A stretch of DNA of 64,000 nt, taken from positions 124,001-188,000 of the forward strand of contig JAYZUZ010000004.1 in NCBI GenBank assembly GCA_036156195.1, in the 5' to 3' direction. The DNA comes from Abyssibacter sp036156195. GTDB taxonomy: Bacteria > Pseudomonadota > Gammaproteobacteria > Nevskiales > OUC007. Positions 51,451 through 60,726 of this stretch are shown here, piece by piece. A program made the translations under genes and the position numbers. A model generated the notes under the pieces. That model had not been told where the DNA came from. It saw nothing but the letters and a program-made list of their open reading frames with translations, and did no database searches. Positions within the stretch are counted from its first letter, which is position 1. The number at the start of each line of letters is the position of its first letter.

Positions 51451-53246
51451 GCAATAATCTCCAAGATTCTCAGCATGACCCGCAGCCGCTGGGTCATGCG
51501 TTTCAGTTGCTGAAAGCGGGACAGTTGGACCAGGCACGCACGCTGTTTGCTGATCGGATCAATGACGATGAGCATGGTGTCGATGCGCACCGTGGCCTCG
51601 CTGCTATTGCTTGGCAGCGCGGGCAGAAGGATGCCGCGATTCAGCTGCTTTCCGAAGCTGTGCGTCGCGACGACCGCCATCCAGACGCCAACGCGGACCT
51701 CGCGTTGTTGCTCATGATGGCTGGGCGCTATGCAGAGTCCTTGCAGTACTGGCAGATACGCCTTGCCGTGCGATCCGACGATGCGGGCGCGTGGCACAAC
51801 TATGGGAAGGCCTTGTTCGAGGCCAAGCGCCCGGATGATGCATTCAAGGCATTCGAACATGCGCTTACGCATGCGCCGGAGCAGGTCGGGAGCTATGTGA
51901 CCTATGCCAAGGGGCTCGAAGCCTTGCAGCGATGGGCTCAGGCCGAGCAGGTCTGGAGGCGTGGGCTTGATCGAAACCCCAGTATGGAGGCCGCTGTTCA
52001 GGGTATTGCCGAGTGTCAGTTCCACCAGGGTCGGCTGGAAGCTTGCCTGGAGACTTACCGGGCTGGGGTGGAGCGCTTCCCGGATTCGCCGACACTGCAC
52101 ATGGGTTTCGGGCAAATGCTTGGCGACTTTGGCGATGAAGTGTCGGCCGAAGCAGAATTTAGGCGTGCTATAGCTCTGCGGCCCGGCTGGGTGTTCCCGG
52201 TGGAGGCGTTGTTGGCACTGATCCGGTCGCGCGCGAGCGCCGAAGATATGGGGCTTGCTCAGGCCATTCTTGACGATACTCAACGCCCTCCCCAGGAGCA
52301 TGCCATGGCGGCATTCGGCTTAGGCAAGGTTTTGGATGCCAAGGGTGAGTACGAACAGGCATTTAGTGCCTGGGTGCAGGCGAACGAAGCGCGAAAGCGT
52401 CAGGTCGGGACGTTCGATCGCGATCGAATGACTGACTATATCGATCGATTGATCGCTACGTTCACGCCCGAGCGACTAGCCTCGCTGCGCACGGGTGGTC
52501 TGGATGATCCTCGTCCGGTCTTTGTCGTCGGAATGCCTCGAAGTGGTACTTCGCTGGTTGAGCAGATTCTGGCTGCACACCCTGAGGTGTATGGCTACGG
52601 TGAGTTGGTCGAGATTGAAGCGATGAAGCAACGCATTCTGGCTCGGTCGGGTTCGATCAAAAGGTGGCCGGAGGTTGTCGAGGACATCGAGCCCGCACTG
52701 ACCGGTGAAGTTGCAACGGGTTACTTTGATGCGCTGGCTAGACGCTCTGCCGTCGATGCACGTCGTGTCGTGGACAAGGCGCCGAACAATTTCTTTCATC
52801 TGGGGCTTATTGCGGCAGCTTTTCCGCAGTGCCGGATTGTCTGGTGTCGGCGCGACCCGCGCGATGTCTGTCTGTCGATTTATGCTGAAAACTTCGCACT
52901 CAATCAGACCCACGCGACGGACCTGTCGGATCTGGCTTTCTATTTTCGAGAGTACATGCGCCTGATGGCGCATTGGCAAGCGGTCCTAGGCGAGCAGATC
53001 TACTCCTGCGTCTACGAGGAGATGGTTGCCGAGTCCGATGTGCAGTCACGTAATCTGGTGGAGGCCGTGGGGCTGCCCTGGCATCAAGCCTGTGCCAGCT
53101 TCCATCGGGTCGAACGACCCGTATTGACACCCAGCCGGTGGCAGGTTCGGCGCCCGATCTACAACGATTCCAAGCAGCGCTGGAAGCGCTACGAGGCGCA
53201 ACTTGGGCCCTTGCTGGAAGGGCTCGGAGACCAACTGGACTACTAG
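51447..53246 (+). CDS. TPR-sulfotransferase fusion protein
   Basis: The 599-aa protein starts at ATG 51447, overlapping the methyltransferase stop. Residues ~15-340 form tetratricopeptide repeats (for example AFQLLKAGQLDQARTLFADR, NYGKALFEAKRPDDAFKAFEHAL). The C-terminal part is a PAPS-dependent sulfotransferase: the 5'-phosphosulfate loop FVVGMPRSGTSLVEQILAAHP at about 357-376, DKAPNNFFHLGLI and the 3'-phosphate segment RIVWCRRDPRDVCLSIY. TPR-sulfotransferases of this kind are widespread in Proteobacteria, often near TonB receptors, and may modify a peptide or surface polymer. The next gene begins immediately after its stop. Confidence 0.88.
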   Translation: MSNNLQDSQHDPQPLGHAFQLLKAGQLDQARTLFADRINDDEHGVDAHRGLAAIAWQRGQKDAAIQLLSEAVRRDDRHPDANADLALLLMMAGRYAESLQYWQIRLAVRSDDAGAWHNYGKALFEAKRPDDAFKAFEHALTHAPEQVGSYVTYAKGLEALQRWAQAEQVWRRGLDRNPSMEAAVQGIAECQFHQGRLEACLETYRAGVERFPDSPTLHMGFGQMLGDFGDEVSAEAEFRRAIALRPGWVFPVEALLALIRSRASAEDMGLAQAILDDTQRPPQEHAMAAFGLGKVLDAKGEYEQAFSAWVQANEARKRQVGTFDRDRMTDYIDRLIATFTPERLASLRTGGLDDPRPVFVVGMPRSGTSLVEQILAAHPEVYGYGELVEIEAMKQRILARSGSIKRWPEVVEDIEPALTGEVATGYFDALARRSAVDARRVVDKAPNNFFHLGLIAAAFPQCRIVWCRRDPRDVCLSIYAENFALNQTHATDLSDLAFYFREYMRLMAHWQAVLGEQIYSCVYEEMVAESDVQSRNLVEAVGLPWHQACASFHRVERPVLTPSRWQVRRPIYNDSKQRWKRYEAQLGPLLEGLGDQLDY

Positions 53247-53939
53247 ATGAGTAAGGCATCGTTCGAGATTTTTCCCGCGTTTGCAGTTCCTTTTGCCAAG
53301 ACGCGGCTGCCTGATGCTCAGGCACTAAACCACGATCTGGCCGAGTTATTCGTCGATCGCTCCGGCCAAGGCGCTGCGTACCGAAACATCAACTCGGTGA
53401 TGGCACAGTCTGATGCCATGTTCGAGAGTCGATTCGATCTGTGGCAGTGGCCTGAGCCCCCAGTGAGGCAGCTGCGGGACTTTTGCTCTGCCGCTTTGTT
53501 CAAGGTGGTCGGCGAACTTAACGGCTATTCTGACGCTGAACTGTCGACCATGCAGGTTAATGCGGACGCGTGGTTTCACGTCACAACTCATGGTGGATCG
53601 TTCGGATTTCACAACCACCCGATGGCGTCTTGGAGCGGTGTTTACTGCGTTCAGTCCGGGTATCCCGACGACGAAACTCCTGAGTCCGGAGTGCTCCAGT
53701 TCATGCATCCTGCATCGACGGCCAACATGTTTGTTGACCTGGGCGTAATTAATCTGCGTTCGCCTTGGGGCGTGCGTCCGCACGAGTACCGACTTCGGGC
53801 GGGGGAGCTCGTGATTTTTCCCTCGTGGGTCATGCACCAAGTGTTGCCCTATCTTGGGGAGTCCACCCGTGTAACCGTTGCGTTTAACGCATGGTTTAAG
53901 CAGCAGCCACCCGGTGGGGGAGCAACGGCTGATTCATAG
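53247..53939 (+). CDS. putative 2OG-Fe(II) oxygenase (TIGR02466 type)
   Basis: The ATG follows directly on the TAG of the sulfotransferase gene; 230 aa. It fits the TIGR02466 group: IFPAFAVPFAKTRLP at the start, NADAWFHVTTHGGSFGFHNHPMASWSGVYCV with the proximal metal His pair (about 119-124), and LVIFPSWVMHQVLPYLGESTRVTVAFN with the distal His and the Arg that binds 2-oxoglutarate. The predicted reaction is hydroxylation of an unknown partner, perhaps the same molecule that the neighbouring methyltransferase and sulfotransferase act on. In many genomes this family sits beside TPR-sulfotransferases, as here. Confidence 0.82.
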   Translation: MSKASFEIFPAFAVPFAKTRLPDAQALNHDLAELFVDRSGQGAAYRNINSVMAQSDAMFESRFDLWQWPEPPVRQLRDFCSAALFKVVGELNGYSDAELSTMQVNADAWFHVTTHGGSFGFHNHPMASWSGVYCVQSGYPDDETPESGVLQFMHPASTANMFVDLGVINLRSPWGVRPHEYRLRAGELVIFPSWVMHQVLPYLGESTRVTVAFNAWFKQQPPGGGATADS

Positions 53940-54090
53940 GAGGGGCTGCGTTCGACTGGCACGGCCTGTGCTTAGGACGCCGGCACAGCGGCTTCGTCCG
54001 GGCAGGAATCGTCTGTGATACCCTGCTGATCCCATCGCGCGGGGAGTGCCCCCGCATTCGAGCGAACTCAAATTCTTGGGAATTTATCGT

Positions 54091-54867
54091 ATGAGAGTAA
54101 CCGTCCTCCAGCGGCTGTTAGCCAGCTCTATCGCAGTGCTGGGAATCGCCGTTTCGCTGCCCAGCAGCGCCAGCACGGCCACTGTGAACCGGGTGATACA
54201 GACCCAGGTCCAGGCCGAGAAGAGCGCACAGGGCACCCAGCGTCAGATTGATAACCTGGACGATGAAACGCAGGCAATCGTCGCGGATTATCGTGCCACT
54301 CTGATTGAGATCGACTCGCTGAAAAGCTATGTCGCTCAGTTGGAGCGTCAAGTCGCGGCGCAGCAGGAAGAAATCGGCTCCATCGAAGAGCAGTTGCAGC
54401 AAATCGAGACCACCAACCGTGGTGTGCTGCCGTTGATGGAGGACATGATTACCTCGCTGGACCAGTTTGTAGCGCTGGATGTGCCGTTTCTGCCCAAGGA
54501 GCGCAGTGATCGCGTTGCTGAGCTGGAGACGCTGATGTCTCGCGCCGATATCTCCACGGCCGAGAAGTACCGCCGCATTCTTGAGGCCTACCAGATTGAG
54601 ATGGAATTCGGCCGCAATATCGAGGCCTATCAGGGCGAACTGGGCGACACCGGTCGCGAGGTCGACTTCCTGCGTATCGGTCGTTTGGCACTGCTGTACT
54701 CGACGCCTAATGGCGAGGAGTTCGGCTACTGGAACAACGAATCCCGGCAGTGGGTCGTGGATTCGGATCTGAAAGATTTCGTGACGGATGGGCTCAAGAT
54801 TGCTCGTAAGCAATCACCGCCGAATCTCATGCTCATGCCCATTCAAGCACCGCAGGAGGCCAACTAA
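54091..54867 (+). CDS. DUF3450 periplasmic coiled-coil protein
   Basis: ATG 54091 gives 258 aa; an upstream in-frame ATG at 54046 adds residues before the signal peptide and is less likely. A signal peptide ends near PSSASTA. A long coiled coil (about 30-125: QTQVQAEKSAQGTQRQIDNL to EEQLQQIETTNRGVL) is followed by the DUF3450 core (LPLMEDMITSLDQFVALDVPFLPKERSDRVAEL and FLRIGRLALLYSTPNGEEFGYWN). DUF3450 genes are typically first in ttpC-exbB-exbD-tonB operons. A periplasmic accessory role in TonB2 energy transfer is likely. Its stop shares a base with the next start (TAATG). Confidence 0.88.
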   Translation: MRVTVLQRLLASSIAVLGIAVSLPSSASTATVNRVIQTQVQAEKSAQGTQRQIDNLDDETQAIVADYRATLIEIDSLKSYVAQLERQVAAQQEEIGSIEEQLQQIETTNRGVLPLMEDMITSLDQFVALDVPFLPKERSDRVAELETLMSRADISTAEKYRRILEAYQIEMEFGRNIEAYQGELGDTGREVDFLRIGRLALLYSTPNGEEFGYWNNESRQWVVDSDLKDFVTDGLKIARKQSPPNLMLMPIQAPQEAN

Positions 54868-56243
54868 TGCAAGGTCAGATTACTCGCGTGGCCGCCTGCC
54901 TAATCGGCGCAGCCAGCTTGCTCGCAGCGCCCCATGTTGGTGCGCAGGCCAAGTCGCTGGATGAGTTGCTGCAGCAAACGCGTGCAGCCCGCTCGGCAGA
55001 GAACAAGGAAAATGAGCGACGGGTGCAGGAGTTCCGCAGCCAGCGCAATCAGCAGGCGGCGTTGCTCAAGCAGGCCAAGGCCGAACTGGCTGCGCTGGAG
55101 CGTCGTGCAGATGAGCTGTCTGCGACCTTCGACAAGAACGAGGAAACGCTGGCAGAACTCGAAACCACGTTGACGAACAAGTCCGGTGCGCTGGGCGAGA
55201 TGTTTGGTGTGGTGCGTCAGGTCTCGGGTGATGTTTATTCAGCCGCGCAGAACTCGATGGTCACTGCACAGCTTGGCGCGGAGCGCATGGAGTTCCTCGG
55301 GGATCTGGCTGAGTCCAAGCGTCTGCCTTCGATCGCCAAGCTGGAACAGCTGTGGTTTGAGATGCAGCGTGAGATGACCGAGCTGGGCAAGGTAGTGCGC
55401 TTCGACGCAACCGTTGTTGAGGGTGACGGGGAGCAGGCCACTAAGCCGGTCGTGCGTCTGGGCACCTTCACCGCGGTGGTGGACGGCGAATTCGTCACCT
55501 ACGAAACCGGCGTGGAAGGCAAGTTCCGTAAGCTGCCGAAGCAGCCTTCATCCAGCTACCTGTCGGTGGTCGACAATTTCGTCGAGCAGTCCAGCGGGTA
55601 TCACACGATGGTGGTTGACCCCAGCCAGGGAACCTTGCTGCGCGCCAAGATCCAGGAGCGCAACCTGATCCAGCGTGTCATGGAAAGCGAAGGCGGGATG
55701 ATCGGCTGGTTGATCATCGGTCTGACGGTGATCGGGCTGTTGATCTCGCTGCTGAAGTTCCTGTCGCTGGGCGCACTGAGCGCGAAGATCTCGGGTCAGA
55801 AAAAGAACATCAGCGAGCCCAAGGACAACAACCCGCTGGGCCGTGTGTTGCAGGCTTACTATCAGGACCCGACGGCAGATACCGAAACCATCGAACTCCG
55901 GATGGATGAGGCTGTGCTGAAGGAAACGCCAGCTGTCGAGCGCGGGCTCTCGATTATCAAGATCCTGGCGGCCATCGGTCCGCTGCTGGGTCTGCTGGGT
56001 ACGGTGACCGGCATGATTCAGGTGTTCCAGTCCATCACCCTATACGGCACGGGCGATCCGAAGCTGATGGCCGGTGGTATTTCGCAGGCTCTGATGACCA
56101 CCGTGTTGGGTCTGGTCATGGCGATTCCGCTGATCCTGATTCACAGCATGCTGGCCAGCCGCGCCAAGAGCATCATCCAGACGCTGGATGAGGAGTCCGT
56201 GGGTCTCATCGCCGAGCATAAGGGCTCCAATGCTGCAGCTTGA
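54867..56243 (+). CDS. ttpC: TtpC-like MotA/TolQ/ExbB protein with periplasmic extension
   Basis: This 458-aa protein has a signal peptide (to about residue 26), a ~240-residue periplasmic coiled-coil part and then a MotA/TolQ/ExbB channel domain: first membrane segment MIGWLIIGLTVIGLLISLLKFL (about 272-293), then IKILAAIGPLLGLLGTVTGMIQVFQ and the QALMTTVLGLVMAIPLILIHSML segments. This is the layout of TtpC, the extra component of Vibrio-type TonB2 systems. It should work with ExbB2/ExbD2/TonB2, encoded just downstream, to energise outer-membrane receptors. It overlaps exbB by 14 bases. Confidence 0.88.
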   Translation: MQGQITRVAACLIGAASLLAAPHVGAQAKSLDELLQQTRAARSAENKENERRVQEFRSQRNQQAALLKQAKAELAALERRADELSATFDKNEETLAELETTLTNKSGALGEMFGVVRQVSGDVYSAAQNSMVTAQLGAERMEFLGDLAESKRLPSIAKLEQLWFEMQREMTELGKVVRFDATVVEGDGEQATKPVVRLGTFTAVVDGEFVTYETGVEGKFRKLPKQPSSSYLSVVDNFVEQSSGYHTMVVDPSQGTLLRAKIQERNLIQRVMESEGGMIGWLIIGLTVIGLLISLLKFLSLGALSAKISGQKKNISEPKDNNPLGRVLQAYYQDPTADTETIELRMDEAVLKETPAVERGLSIIKILAAIGPLLGLLGTVTGMIQVFQSITLYGTGDPKLMAGGISQALMTTVLGLVMAIPLILIHSMLASRAKSIIQTLDEESVGLIAEHKGSNAAA

Positions 56244-56751
56244 GCCATTTGCGTCGATTCTGGACTTCCTGGAAAACGGAGGTCCGATCGTCTGGATTCT
56301 GTTGTTCGTGGCGATCGGGCTGTGGAGTCTGATCATCGAGCGCCTGCTGTTCGTGAGCTTTACCTATCCAAAGCTCAAGCAGGCCGCAATCGATCAGTGG
56401 GACCAGCAGACGGACCGACGGAGCTGGTTGTCCAAGGGGCTGCGTGCACGACTGATTTCTGAAACTTCGAAATCGGTCGCGCGCTCGGTGCTCACCATCA
56501 AGACGCTGGTGGCGCTTTGCCCGATGATCGGGCTGCTCGGCACGGTGACCGGCATGGTGTCCGTCTTTGACGTGATGGCCATTTCCGGCACTGGTAATGC
56601 GCGAGCGATGGCGTCCGGTGTCTACCGTGCAACGCTTCCAACCATGGCTGGCATGGTGGTCGCGTTGTCCGGCATTTATTTCAGCGTGCAGCTCGAAAAT
56701 CTGGCCAAGCGTGAACGACGCGAGCTGGAAGACGAGCTCGGCTCGCATTGA
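56230..56751 (+). CDS. exbB: ExbB2-type proton channel subunit
   Basis: ATG 56230 gives 173 aa; the frame extends upstream inside ttpC without homology. Three membrane segments are visible: GGPIVWILLFVAIGLWSLIIERLLF, TLVALCPMIGLLGTVTGMVSVF and LPTMAGMVVALSGIYFSVQL. It forms the proton channel with ExbD and drives TonB. The short length and lack of N-terminal extension contrast with the TtpC gene before it, matching TonB2 operons. Confidence 0.92.
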   Translation: MLQLEPFASILDFLENGGPIVWILLFVAIGLWSLIIERLLFVSFTYPKLKQAAIDQWDQQTDRRSWLSKGLRARLISETSKSVARSVLTIKTLVALCPMIGLLGTVTGMVSVFDVMAISGTGNARAMASGVYRATLPTMAGMVVALSGIYFSVQLENLAKRERRELEDELGSH

Positions 56752-56766
56752 TCGAGGAATACGAAC

Positions 56767-57174
56767 ATGCGTCGTAGAGCGAGTTCGCAAGAGGAAGAAG
56801 CAGCGATCGACATGACCCCGATGCTCGACATCGTGTTCATCATGCTGATCTTCTTCATTGTCACCACGTCTTTCGTCAAGGAAGCGGGTATTGACGTCAG
56901 TCGTCCGAACGCCAGCACGGCTGAGCGCAAGGAGGCTGGTAACATTCTGATCGCCATTCGTTCCAATGGTGATGTCTGGATTGATAAGCGCCAGGTCGAC
57001 ATCCGGTCCGTACGGGCCAACGTCGAGCGTCTGCACGCGGAAAACCCCGAGGGTGCCGTTGTCATCATCGCCGACAAGGCGTCCGAAACGGGGCGTTTTG
57101 TTGAAGTAATGGATCAAGTGCGACTGGCCGGTGTCGAAAACGTGTCGATTGCCGCTCAAGAGCCCGGCAGCTAA
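56767..57174 (+). CDS. exbD: ExbD2-type energy-transducing protein
   Basis: The protein is 135 aa. The short cytoplasmic head is followed by IDMTPMLDIVFIMLIFFIVTTSF, which carries the functionally essential Asp in the LD of the membrane segment (about residue 21), then a periplasmic domain (VSRPNASTAERKEAGNILIAI; VVIIADKASETGRFVEVMDQVRLAGV). It converts proton flow through ExbB into movement of TonB. It lies 15 bases after exbB. Confidence 0.93.
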   Translation: MRRRASSQEEEAAIDMTPMLDIVFIMLIFFIVTTSFVKEAGIDVSRPNASTAERKEAGNILIAIRSNGDVWIDKRQVDIRSVRANVERLHAENPEGAVVIIADKASETGRFVEVMDQVRLAGVENVSIAAQEPGS

Positions 57175-57206
57175 CGGGCGCCTAGAGCCAGGCGACAGGA
57201 AAAGAC

Positions 57207-57830
57207 ATGCGAAGACTCGGAGCAATCGGACTGGCGGTGGTGGTCGCCGTAGGTCTGTTCTGGATGATGCACGCGCTGGTATACCTCAGCGGCGGTGATC
57301 TCGCTAAGCGAGAAGATCTGGGCGGTATCGATTTCGTGCGCCTCAAGCGTCAGGAGACGCTGCAGGAGCGAGAGCGCCGCAAGCCGGAGAAGCCACCACC
57401 GCCGAAGAAGCCGCCGCCACCACCCAAGTTGAAGTCGGTTCAGACGCCGAAGCCGCAGCAGCAGCCGCAGCAGATGAACCTGCCCAACTTGAATTTGCCA
57501 ACCAACATCGGTGGTGGGCCATTTCTCGGGACGTACTCTGCGGGAACGACTCAGGGTAACTCGCAGGCGGTGCCCCTGGTCCGTATCCAGCCCCAGTATC
57601 CTAGGCGCGCTGCCAGAGCGGGCACGGAAGGCTATGTGACGATGTCTCTGGTCATTAACCCGGATGGCACTGTTCGGGACGCAAAGGTGACTGACGCCAA
57701 TCCCCGTGGCGTGTTTGAACGCGCCGCTATTGCCGCGATTCTGAAATGGAAGTTCAAGCCGCGGATCATCGATGGTCAGCCTGTTGAGCAAAGTGCAACG
57801 CAGACGCTGAACTTTACGTTGAACCAATGA
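57207..57830 (+). CDS. tonB: TonB2-type energy transducer
   Basis: This 207-aa protein has one N-terminal membrane anchor (about 5-28), a Pro/Lys-rich linker (KPPPPKKPPPPPKLK) that spans the periplasm, and a C-terminal TonB domain (about 120-207: IQPQYPRRAARAGTEGYVTMSLVINPDGTVRDAKV; AAIAAILKWKFKPRIIDG). The compact length and missing long cytoplasmic tail match TonB2-class proteins. An AGGAAAAG site precedes the ATG. It may serve the receptor encoded at 47713. Confidence 0.93.
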   Translation: MRRLGAIGLAVVVAVGLFWMMHALVYLSGGDLAKREDLGGIDFVRLKRQETLQERERRKPEKPPPPKKPPPPPKLKSVQTPKPQQQPQQMNLPNLNLPTNIGGGPFLGTYSAGTTQGNSQAVPLVRIQPQYPRRAARAGTEGYVTMSLVINPDGTVRDAKVTDANPRGVFERAAIAAILKWKFKPRIIDGQPVEQSATQTLNFTLNQ

Positions 57831-59065
57831 TTATGAGACGAGTACTCAATCTGGCACTGATCGTGGGCTGTGCGTCGGTGGTTTTCCTTCCGGAGCCCGT
57901 GCTGGCTGCAGTTGATTGTGAGAATCCTCGCGAAGCGAGTGGTTCGCTTTCCGAGTTCACCTATCGGCGCCTGACCAAGATTCAGGAAGCGATTGCCGAA
58001 GAGAACTACAACGAAGCAGTTCAAGGTGCACAGGATCTTTTACCGCGCGTCAAACGAAATACTTACGAGACGGCATTGGTCCACCAGACGGAAGCGTTTG
58101 CATGGTCCGCGATGGAGAACTATCCGAAGGCGATTGCTGCTTTCGTCAAGACCATCGATCTCAATGCCTTACCGCAACCGCAGCACGAGCAGATGCTCAA
58201 CAACGTGGGGCAGTTGTATTACGCAATTGACGATTACAACAGCGCACTGAAGTATTTGCTGCGTTACCTTGATGAAACTTGCAGCGAACCGGCTGCAGAT
58301 GCGTACATCCTGATCGCCAGTGTTTATGTTGAGAAGAAGGACTACCGCAAAGCCCTGCCTTTTGTGGATAAGGCAATTCGCGCGAAGAAGGACGTTCCCG
58401 AACCGTGGTACCAGCTCAAGCTGGCAATCCACTACGAACAAAAGCAGTTCAAGCAGGCCGCCGAGACGCTGGTCAAGCTGATTTCGCTGCATCCGATCAA
58501 AGAGGATTACTGGAAACAGCTGTCCGGTGTGTTCCTTGAGATGAAGGATGACCCGGAGTCGTTGGCCGTGCTTGCGTTGGCTGGACGCCAGGGCTTTTTG
58601 GATACCGAGCGCGAGCTGGAGAATCTCGCCAACGTGTACCTGTTCCTGGAGATTCCGTACAAGGCCGCCGAAGTACTCCAGCGAGGCATGGAGCAGGGCA
58701 TTATCCAGCGCGACTTGGATTCACTCGAAAAACTCGGGACGGCCTGGCAGCTGGCGCGTGAAAATGCGGAGGCGCTGGAAGCCTATACCGCCGCTGCACC
58801 GCTGGCATCTGACGGGCGTATCTGGTTCCGTCTGGGGCAGATCTACATCGACGACGAAAATTGGACCGAAGCCGAAAAGGCGCTGAAGAATGCGCTGGCC
58901 AAGGGTGTCGATGATCGCGGTGAGGTTCAGCTCATGATCGGTGTCGCTGCCTGGAACCAGGGCCGCACGGAAGAGGCGCGACAAGCGTTCCTGGCGGCTC
59001 GTAACGACAGTTCTACCAAGTCTCAGGCGCAGGCCTGGCTCGCGCACTTGGCAGCAGAAGGCTAG
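57827..59065 (+). CDS. TPR-repeat protein of the TonB2 operon
   Basis: This 412-aa protein starts at ATG 57827, overlapping the tonB stop; ATG 57833 is also possible. A signal peptide ends near VLAAVDC. The rest is a string of tetratricopeptide repeats (for example QTEAFAWSAMENYPKAIAAFVKTIDLN, LGQIYIDDENWTEAEKALKNALAKG). A TPR gene is the usual last member of DUF3450-ttpC-exbBD-tonB2 operons, and in Vibrio-type systems is needed for some receptors. It is thought to be a periplasmic scaffold. Oligopeptide transport genes begin 20 bases later. Confidence 0.88.
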   Translation: MIMRRVLNLALIVGCASVVFLPEPVLAAVDCENPREASGSLSEFTYRRLTKIQEAIAEENYNEAVQGAQDLLPRVKRNTYETALVHQTEAFAWSAMENYPKAIAAFVKTIDLNALPQPQHEQMLNNVGQLYYAIDDYNSALKYLLRYLDETCSEPAADAYILIASVYVEKKDYRKALPFVDKAIRAKKDVPEPWYQLKLAIHYEQKQFKQAAETLVKLISLHPIKEDYWKQLSGVFLEMKDDPESLAVLALAGRQGFLDTERELENLANVYLFLEIPYKAAEVLQRGMEQGIIQRDLDSLEKLGTAWQLARENAEALEAYTAAAPLASDGRIWFRLGQIYIDDENWTEAEKALKNALAKGVDDRGEVQLMIGVAAWNQGRTEEARQAFLAARNDSSTKSQAQAWLAHLAAEG

Positions 59066-59085
59066 CGCGCCTTCGGGGGGAAACC

Positions 59086-60687
59086 ATGCGACGCGCGATT
59101 CATGCGCTCGTCGCCAGTGCTGTCCTGGGCCTGGGGATCACCCAGGCATGGGCGGTTGAGCTGGCTACTGAACAGGTATTGCGTAAAGGCAACGGGGCCG
59201 AGCCCCAAACGCTTGATCCGCACAAGGCGGAGGGTGTTCCCTCGTCGAACATTCTTCGTGATCTGTACGAGGGGCTGACAGGGGAGGCGCCAAACGGCGA
59301 CATCATCCCGGGTGCGGCGGAATCCTGGACGATCTCCGAAGACGGGACTGTTTACAGGTTTCGGCTACGTGAATCGGCCCGGTGGTCAAACGGTGACCCC
59401 GTGACTGCGCAGGATTTCGTGTTCGGGCTGCGCCGCAGCGCCGACCCCATGACCGCCTCCAAGTATGCCCAGATTCTGGCACCGATCCAGAATGCCGAGC
59501 GGGTCGTCTCCGGTGAGCTGCCGGTGGAGGAACTCGGGGTTAAGGCGCTCGATGAGCTGACAGTCGAAATTCGCCTGAAGGCGCCGACTCCTTATTTTCT
59601 CGGTCTACTCAATCATTCGAGCACCTATCCAGTGCATCGGCCAAGCATTGAGGCACATGGCGACAAGTTTTCCCGGCCGGGTAATCTGGTCGGCAACGGT
59701 GCGTATGTGCTGAGCGAGTGGGTGGTGCAGTCGCATATCGTGTTGCAGCGCAATCCAAATTATTGGGATGACGCCAATACCACCATCAACACGGTGTACT
59801 ACTACGCGACCGAGGACCAGTCCTCCGAACTGAAGCGTTATCGCGCGGGCGAGCTGGATTACACCTACGATGTGCCTGTTTCTCAGGTGGCCTGGATCCG
59901 GGACAATCTGGGTGATGAGCTGGAGGTTTCGACCTACCTGGGCGTTTACTACTTCGGCTTTAATGTTACCAAGCCGCCGTTCAAGGACAACGTAAAGCTT
60001 CGTCGGGCGCTGTCGATGGCCATCGATCGCCAGGTTATCTGCGACAAGATCGTCAAGCTTGGCGAGCAACCCGCCTACGGTTTCGTGCCGCCGGGCATTA
60101 CCGGGTATACGTCGCAAGTGGCGGAGTATGCCGATCTTGATCGTGAGGCGCGTTTCGAGGAAGCGCGACGCCTTTACCGCGAGGCTGGTTATTCGAAGGA
60201 GAATCCGCTCAAGGTCGAGATTCGCTACAACACGCATGAGAACCACAAGAAAGTCTCGCTGGCCGTGGCTGCGATGTGGCGCGCGGTACTCGGTGTTGAT
60301 TACACGCTAATCAACGAAGAGTGGAAGGTGTTCTTGCAGACACGGAAACTTAAACAGGACACCGAGGTGTTCCGTGCCGGCTGGATCGGGGATTACAACG
60401 ACCCCTATACCTTTCTGGAACTGCTCCATTCCAAGCACGGTATCAATGATTCGGGTTACAACAACCCCGAGTACGATGCGCTGCTGGCCGAGATTGCGGT
60501 GCAGACAGATATGGCACGTCGCACCCAGCTGATGGAGCAGGCAGAACGTATGCTGCTGGCCGACCAGCCCATCATGCCGATCTACTACTACGTCGAGAAA
60601 GGGCTGGTGAAGCCTTATGTGGATGGTTTCGTGCCGAACATCATGGATCACCACTACACCAAGAACTGGCGCATTCTGGCGCATTGA
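59086..60687 (+). CDS. oppA: oligopeptide ABC transporter substrate-binding protein OppA
   Basis: This 533-aa periplasmic protein has a signal peptide ending AWAVE. Family 5 solute-binding motifs are clear: NGAEPQTLDPHKAEGVPSSNILRDLYEGLTGE, LRESARWSNGDPVTAQDFVFGLRRSADP, and FKDNVKLRRALSMAIDRQVICDKIV. These closely follow E. coli OppA/MppA. It binds oligopeptides in the periplasm for the OppBCDF pump encoded next. The promoter is not evident; only 20 bases separate it from the TPR gene, so it may belong to the same transcript as the TonB2 genes. Confidence 0.93.
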   Translation: MRRAIHALVASAVLGLGITQAWAVELATEQVLRKGNGAEPQTLDPHKAEGVPSSNILRDLYEGLTGEAPNGDIIPGAAESWTISEDGTVYRFRLRESARWSNGDPVTAQDFVFGLRRSADPMTASKYAQILAPIQNAERVVSGELPVEELGVKALDELTVEIRLKAPTPYFLGLLNHSSTYPVHRPSIEAHGDKFSRPGNLVGNGAYVLSEWVVQSHIVLQRNPNYWDDANTTINTVYYYATEDQSSELKRYRAGELDYTYDVPVSQVAWIRDNLGDELEVSTYLGVYYFGFNVTKPPFKDNVKLRRALSMAIDRQVICDKIVKLGEQPAYGFVPPGITGYTSQVAEYADLDREARFEEARRLYREAGYSKENPLKVEIRYNTHENHKKVSLAVAAMWRAVLGVDYTLINEEWKVFLQTRKLKQDTEVFRAGWIGDYNDPYTFLELLHSKHGINDSGYNNPEYDALLAEIAVQTDMARRTQLMEQAERMLLADQPIMPIYYYVEKGLVKPYVDGFVPNIMDHHYTKNWRILAH

Positions 60688-60726
60688 TGTAATGCGCCAA
60701 ATCACAGCCAAACACGGTCTGAAGCC

